Shown here piece after piece: positions 25,836 to 29,925 of a stretch of 29,925 nt of DNA. Below the pieces are notes generated by a model that searched no databases, had not been told where the DNA came from, and worked only from the letters and a program-made list of their open reading frames with translations. Numbering within the stretch: the first letter of the stretch is position 1; every line of letters begins with the position of its first letter. The stretch covers positions 1-29,925 of the forward strand of contig CAYRFE010000036.1 in the NCBI GenBank assembly GCA_964423645.1, read 5' to 3'. The translations under genes were made by a program, and so were the position numbers. Origin of the DNA: CAYRFE01 sp964423645 [NCBI: uncultured bacterium]. Its GTDB lineage: Bacteria; Macinerneyibacteriota; Macinerneyibacteria; Macinerneyibacteriales.

Positions 25836-26001
25836 GTATCTCTCTGGCTCAGGGGATACAGGTGATTTGCCACAATATCCAAACGAAAGTAAAATTATTA
25901 TAGAAATACTTATTTGATAAAGTTTTTTTTCATACTAAGATTGATATAAAATATCGAAGTTAAAAAAATTATTTGAAACAAATTACAACATATTGTGTCT
26001 A

Positions 26002-27009
26002 ATGTATATGTCACGATATATCTTGGGGAAGTTAGTTATAATCCTGTTATTATTATATTTCACCAATAAGATCACTTCTATGACAGAGCCTACACCGAAA
26101 TATGTATTGATAAAAAAATATTTAATAGGTGAATTGTATAAATTTAATCCGCGACCAGATAAGGGGTTTAATTATCCATTTTATTTGTTTATTCCAAAAG
26201 ATTATATTAAAAAAAATGGGTACCTGATTGTTGAACCGAATAATACAGGCAAACCAGATGATAATATTAATGTTCATGATGAAGAAGCACGTTTGATGTC
26301 GTTAAGTAAATTTTATATAGGAAATTATTTAGCGCGAAATTTAAATTACCCATTATTAGTACCGATTTTTCCACGACCTATGAACAATGCATTGATCTAT
26401 ACACATGCATTAGACAGAGACACTATAATGATTAGAGACGGCGACATGAAAAGACTTGATTTACAATTAATAGCAATGATACATGAAGCAAAAGAATATT
26501 TTTGCCGTATGAATACGCCGTTACGAGAAAAGATCATAATGACAGGGTTTTCTGCATCTGGGACATTCGTAAACCGTTTCGTAATGATTCATCCGGAAAT
26601 AATACAAGTATGCGCTTATGGCGGTTTGAACGGATTGCTGATGCTACCAATAAAAAAGATAAAAAATACGGTATTAAACTATCCGTTAGGCGTAAATGAT
26701 TTTGAACGGGTATTCGAAAATAAATTTAATGATGAATTATATAAAAAAATACCACAATTTGTTTTTATGGGTGCACTAGATACAAATGATGCAGTACAAT
26801 TTTTAGATGCTTTTGATAAAAAAGAACAACAAAAAGTAAACTCAGTAATTGGGGCAGTAATGATATCTGACCGATGGGAGACTTGCAGTCGTATTTATTA
26901 TGAAAACAACGTAGCAGCGGAAATTGTAACCTACTCAAATCTCAAACATGAATGCCCTGAAATGGTGAAAAAAGATATTTTATTTTTTATACAAAAAAAG
27001 TGTAAATAA
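26002..27009 (+). CDS. Alpha/beta hydrolase, membrane-anchored or exported
   Basis: 335 residues from ATG 26002 (a TTG at 25993 and an ATG at 26008 are alternatives; none has a visible ribosome-binding site). A hydrophobic N-terminus (YILGKLVIILLLLYF) acts as signal peptide or anchor. The fold is indicated by FYLFIPKDY and YLIVEPNNTG early on, the nucleophile elbow GFSASG (a G-x-S-x-S-G form) followed by FVNRFVMIHPE, FMGALDTNDAV with a likely catalytic Asp, and a late HECPE with the likely His. The substrate is unknown; relatives include poorly characterised esterase or PHB-depolymerase-like proteins. Its DNA is among the most AT-rich here: 26701-26760 has 12 G or C in 60. It is a single-gene unit between two repeat copies. 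Confidence 0.75.
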   Translation: MYMSRYILGKLVIILLLLYFTNKITSMTEPTPKYVLIKKYLIGELYKFNPRPDKGFNYPFYLFIPKDYIKKNGYLIVEPNNTGKPDDNINVHDEEARLMSLSKFYIGNYLARNLNYPLLVPIFPRPMNNALIYTHALDRDTIMIRDGDMKRLDLQLIAMIHEAKEYFCRMNTPLREKIIMTGFSASGTFVNRFVMIHPEIIQVCAYGGLNGLLMLPIKKIKNTVLNYPLGVNDFERVFENKFNDELYKKIPQFVFMGALDTNDAVQFLDAFDKKEQQKVNSVIGAVMISDRWETCSRIYYENNVAAEIVTYSNLKHECPEMVKKDILFFIQKKCK

Positions 27010-27035
27010 TATTATTTTTGTAATCTTCTTTAAAG

Positions 27036-27212
27036 AACATTTCTTAACGTGCTTTATTTTCCGTTTTCTTCGATTAGACGGGTATATCATTCTTCCCGGA
27101 ACGGGGCTGATTCTTTCATTCCTTCAGGTGAGAAAAACTAATACTTGCGATCACAAGAATAGGGCGACTGCACTACCCTGCCCTTTTCGGTTCCTTAACG
27201 TGCTTTTTTTTC
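27036..27212 (+). repeat. Intergenic mosaic repeat copy reaching into the histone-like gene
   Basis: TTCTTAACGTGCTTTATTTT (27041-27060), CGGAACGGGGCTGATTC, TTCAGGTGAGAAAAACTAAT (27123-27142) and AGGGCGACTGCACTACCCTG followed by CCCTTTTCGG match other copies; the GTGAGAAAAACTAATAC part is identical to that in the copy at 2237. A second TTCCTTAACGTGCTTTTTTT (27190-27209) lies over the last codons of the leftward gene ending at 27195, so the repeat supplies its stop codon. The gap 27010-27194 contains nothing else. Confidence 0.7.
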
Positions 27213-27383
27213 GGTAACAAACGTTCTGATATCTTGTGCCATGACTTTTGCAGTCTGCATTGAAACACGAAGACGGGTTCCTGCTGCCTTAACACCGCTG
27301 TCAAATTTCGCCGCATGCGTTTTTGCTTCAGTCAGTACCGAGATCATGGCTTCAATTTTTGATACGCTTGTTACTTCGCTCAT
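27195..27383 (-). CDS. Hc1-type histone H1-like nucleoid protein
   Basis: 62 residues, basic (about 11 Lys/Arg, 6 Asp/Glu), helical. VKAAGTRLRVSMQTAKVMAQ, then DIRTFVTEKK, closely follows the pattern of bacterial Hc1-like proteins (KAAGTRxRxxMQxLKxxAQxIRxxVxExK) known from Chlamydiae, Bacteroidota and others, which bind DNA. It lacks the long Lys/Ala-rich tail of chlamydial Hc1, as do most non-chlamydial members. AAAAGGAG lies seven bases before the ATG. The ATG overlaps the stop of the histidine kinase gene (ATGA), so it is translationally coupled to the kinase. Its last codons and stop lie in a segment shared with the intergenic repeats. Confidence 0.8.
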   Translation of the reverse strand: MSEVTSVSKIEAMISVLTEAKTHAAKFDSGVKAAGTRLRVSMQTAKVMAQDIRTFVTEKKAR

Positions 27384-29925
27384 ACATTCTCCTTTTCGGT
27401 TGAGTATTCTTCTATTTCTACTTTAGGTAATAGTATTGAAAACCTGGCACCGTTTCCCAGAGATTCAGCATATACCGCTCCTTGATGGTATTCTACTATA
27501 CGCTTGACAATAGTCAACCCGATCCCTGTACCTTCGTATTCATCGGATCGATGTAATCGTTGGAATGCTTGGAATAATTTTTGTTGATAATTTTTATCAA
27601 AACCTACTCCTGAATCTTCTATTATATATTCAATCGCTTTCTCATGTTCTTTAAAATCAATTCTTATTTTCTTAATTGGGCTTTTCATAGTATATTTCAC
27701 GGCATTTGATATAAGATTGACCCATAACTGATGTAGTAATGATTTATCCCCACTGATCATCGGCAAATCACTTATTTCAAATTCAAATTGCTCTCGAATT
27801 TCAGGTGAAATAGTTTCCTGATATATCAATGAAATAAACGATCTCATATCTATTTGTCGTAAGTGTATCGTACTTCGAGTAATTTTACTCAACTGGAGAA
27901 GATCGTCAATCAAATGCGACATCTTTTTGGCGTTTACTCTAATCTTGTCAAACAGTTTCGATGATTCTTCAGGTAATATAGCCTGGCAATCATCTTTAAT
28001 GATTTGCGAAAATCCATCGATAGCCCTAATGGGTGCGCGAAGATCATGAGCCACAGAATAAGAAAATGCTTCAAGTTCTGCATTAGCGGTTTCATATTGC
28101 GCTGTTCGTTCTTTAACACGTTGTTCCAGATCTTTATTAAGATCGCGAAGGTCAGCTTCGCTCTTTTTCAGTTTTTCTTCAACCTTTTTACGCTCAGTGA
28201 TATTTGTGGCAATCCCGCATAATGCCAGCGGTTTTCCCTTTTCATCGGTGACAACTTGTGTTCTGCAATCCATGATAAGCTCTTGTCCGTCATGAGAATA
28301 GTTGACCACTTCTCCGCGCCAAGAACCATTCTGCAGTGTTTTATCAATGATCTCTTGCTGAGTTGCGCCACGTTCTGCGTCTTCCCCATAAACCGTCGTA
28401 TTTTTTCCAAGTATTTCCTCTTTTGACGTTTGAAGCGTTGCCGCTTCTGCCTCATTTACATACGTAATAACACCATTCAAATCAGTTATGGTCACATGAT
28501 CATATATTTGGTTCAAAACAAGCGATTGCAGCCGTATGATCTCATCCGCACGCTTCCGCTCGGTTATATCTCGAACAATATGGATTATTCCAAAAACAAC
28601 ACCATTTGCATTACATCGGGGAATTGCGCGTATTTCAATATGTCGGCCTAAATGTGGTTCATATACCTCAATAATTTCCGGTTTTCCCGTTGCGATACAC
28701 TTCTTACACGGACAATAGTCCGGCGGCTGCTCGACACAGTGATAATATCTGAAACAGTGTTGTTTTTTGTTTAGTTGATCATCCGTAATTGAAAACGCTT
28801 TTTTCGCAGCTGAATTATACCCTAAAATAGTGAAATTCGTATCATGGATCGTAATCATATCCGTGATCGTATCAAAGGTATTTTCCCAGTCTGATTTGGC
28901 AAGAGCCAACGCTTCATTGGCTTTTTTTTGCTCTTCCAGCATTTTAATTTTAACCAAAGCAAAACTTACTTGGTTTGCGACAGACTCAAGAAAATCAAAT
29001 TCTTCCTGCTTCCATTGCCTGTCTTCTAAAATTTGATTCATTGTAAACACATAGTATCCCTGATCATAAAAGGCAAACGGATACCATAACAAACTCTGAA
29101 TATGCATTTGTTCATGTAATATTTTTCCGGAACCATCCCGGAGGAAATGTTCATTGACAGCATTGCTATGACTTTCAATATGTTTTTTCGTTACAAGCAC
29201 TTCAGTAAGCGGATCAATAAACATCGTTAACGGGTATTCGGCTTTCGTCGGTGCGATATCCGGGTGCGGTATTCTAAGCCATTCACAAAGACCTGTAATT
29301 ATATTTTTAGCAAACGAAACGTCATAGATCAATATTCTATCAAGATTCAGCGTTTCTCCAATGATCCGATTTGCATGTTCTAAAATATCTTCGGGATTAT
29401 CTTTTGTAATAATGACCTCGGCGATCTTATTCAATGCTTTAGTAAAACACAATTGTTGCTCGCGATTTGCTTCAGCATTTTTCTGGTCTGATATATTTCT
29501 GCTAAATCCCAATAAGCGCACGACCGAACCGGAATCATCCATGATCGGGATAAGCGATGTATGATACCAATTGAACCCGGCAGGCAGCTCCCCTGATTCT
29601 TCATAACTGATCATTTCTTTTTTTTCAATACACCGCGTATATTTTTCATGGATTTCCTGCGCCAATTTCGGGTTCAATAATTCATCAAGATACTTGCCCT
29701 CAAAATTCTCACGCGATATGCCAACATTTTTTTCTATCATCGGATTAACCGCTAAATACTTGAACCGCTTACGATTGGTCACATCAACAATAAAAACCCC
29801 TTCATTGACGTGATTAAAAATCTCTCTATACCGAAATTCGCTGTCCATTAATAATTTTTCGGAATGTTTGCGCTCAGTGATATCGAAACAATGCCCAAGA
29901 TATCCGATAAACTCACCTTTGCTAT
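27380..29925 (-). CDS. Multi-PAS/GAF sensor histidine kinase, 5' end outside the window
   Basis: The frame runs off the right edge. Although an ATG exists at 29848, the bases before it translate in frame as KGEFIGYLGHCFDITERKHS, the end of a further PAS/PAC domain, so the real start lies beyond the window. Numbered from 29848 (822 residues): PAS (about 1-115), GAF (about 130-300), PAS with a cysteine-rich loop (HCFRYYHC...CPCKKC), PAS ending NITERKKVEEK, a coiled coil, HisKA with phospho-acceptor His601 in SVAHDLRAPI, and HATPase_c with N-box NLISNAVKYT (711-720), DSGVGFD and GTGIGLTIVKRI. No membrane helix or receiver domain is present in the visible part, so it is probably cytoplasmic and signals to an unlinked response regulator. 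It overlaps the histone-like gene by four bases (ATGA). Confidence 0.93.
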   Translation of the reverse strand, partial: SKGEFIGYLGHCFDITERKHSEKLLMDSEFRYREIFNHVNEGVFIVDVTNRKRFKYLAVNPMIEKNVGISRENFEGKYLDELLNPKLAQEIHEKYTRCIEKKEMISYEESGELPAGFNWYHTSLIPIMDDSGSVVRLLGFSRNISDQKNAEANREQQLCFTKALNKIAEVIITKDNPEDILEHANRIIGETLNLDRILIYDVSFAKNIITGLCEWLRIPHPDIAPTKAEYPLTMFIDPLTEVLVTKKHIESHSNAVNEHFLRDGSGKILHEQMHIQSLLWYPFAFYDQGYYVFTMNQILEDRQWKQEEFDFLESVANQVSFALVKIKMLEEQKKANEALALAKSDWENTFDTITDMITIHDTNFTILGYNSAAKKAFSITDDQLNKKQHCFRYYHCVEQPPDYCPCKKCIATGKPEIIEVYEPHLGRHIEIRAIPRCNANGVVFGIIHIVRDITERKRADEIIRLQSLVLNQIYDHVTITDLNGVITYVNEAEAATLQTSKEEILGKNTTVYGEDAERGATQQEIIDKTLQNGSWRGEVVNYSHDGQELIMDCRTQVVTDEKGKPLALCGIATNITERKKVEEKLKKSEADLRDLNKDLEQRVKERTAQYETANAELEAFSYSVAHDLRAPIRAIDGFSQIIKDDCQAILPEESSKLFDKIRVNAKKMSHLIDDLLQLSKITRSTIHLRQIDMRSFISLIYQETISPEIREQFEFEISDLPMISGDKSLLHQLWVNLISNAVKYTMKSPIKKIRIDFKEHEKAIEYIIEDSGVGFDKNYQQKLFQAFQRLHRSDEYEGTGIGLTIVKRIVEYHQGAVYAESLGNGARFSILLPKVEIEEYSTEKENV

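Noticed and set aside
2237-27212. CRISPR array
   Set aside because: Repeats are diverged, unevenly spaced by kilobases and separated by genes; there are no regular short spacers or cas genes.

Overview
The window is about 30 kb of AT-rich, non-model bacterial chromosome. It carries about 18 real protein genes, one HTH gene remnant, and no tRNA, rRNA, CRISPR array, transposase or phage gene that I can see. A GEVED domain and a C-terminal 'LAQNYPNPFNP' sorting-type domain in a giant secreted protein, a short Hc1-type histone-like protein, and DUF3160 and WD40-like (PD40) proteins suggest a Gram-negative member of the FCB group (Fibrobacterota/Bacteroidota/Ignavibacteriota/Cloacimonadota-like). 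That placement is inference; no marker gene is present. Many products carry Sec or lipoprotein signals, so this is largely an envelope/secretome region.

Layout: a DUF1643 gene (11-583); a Fic AMPylase-type gene with a C-terminal winged helix (781-1878), flanked on both sides by the same palindromic element, then a small two-helix membrane protein (1944-2159); a DUF3160 exported protein and a papain-type (C1) protease lipoprotein in tandem (2745-7693); a leftward cluster of GT2 glycosyltransferase, radical SAM protein with auxiliary-cluster cysteines and P-loop kinase (10293-7994); a DUF4143 AAA ATPase (10695-11834) behind a promoter carrying a perfect 20-bp palindrome; a leftward group of exported proteins (PD40 propeller, Ntn hydrolase with TPR, enterochelin-esterase-like lipoprotein, M23 peptidase; 16804-12121); a DUF3795 protein (17574-17122); a 1887-residue surface protein with 13 Ig-like repeats (23631-17968); an XRE HTH remnant (23747-23893); a SUMF1-type lipoprotein (25460-24492); an alpha/beta hydrolase (26002-27009); and a PAS/GAF histidine kinase that runs off the right edge and is translationally coupled to the histone-like gene (29925-27195).

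The most unusual feature is non-coding. At least nine intergenic gaps hold diverged copies of a mosaic repeat family, built from a small hairpin (CATAAG-ACCC-CTTATG type), a 'GCGATGCCCTACCCTGCCCTTTT' type tract (shown here only as a description), a 'TTCTTAACGTGCTTTATTTT' block and a 'TATCACGCTCTATACG' block. All recognised copies lie in the same orientation although genes run both ways, and they separate the window into blocks of one to four genes, so the region looks cassette-like. No integrase or transposase is in view to explain this.

Local systems worth attention are the Fic gene with its duplicated palindrome (one copy contains the Fic ribosome-binding site), the glycosyltransferase/radical SAM/kinase cluster, the kinase-histone pair, and internal 498-bp tandem duplication in the giant gene.
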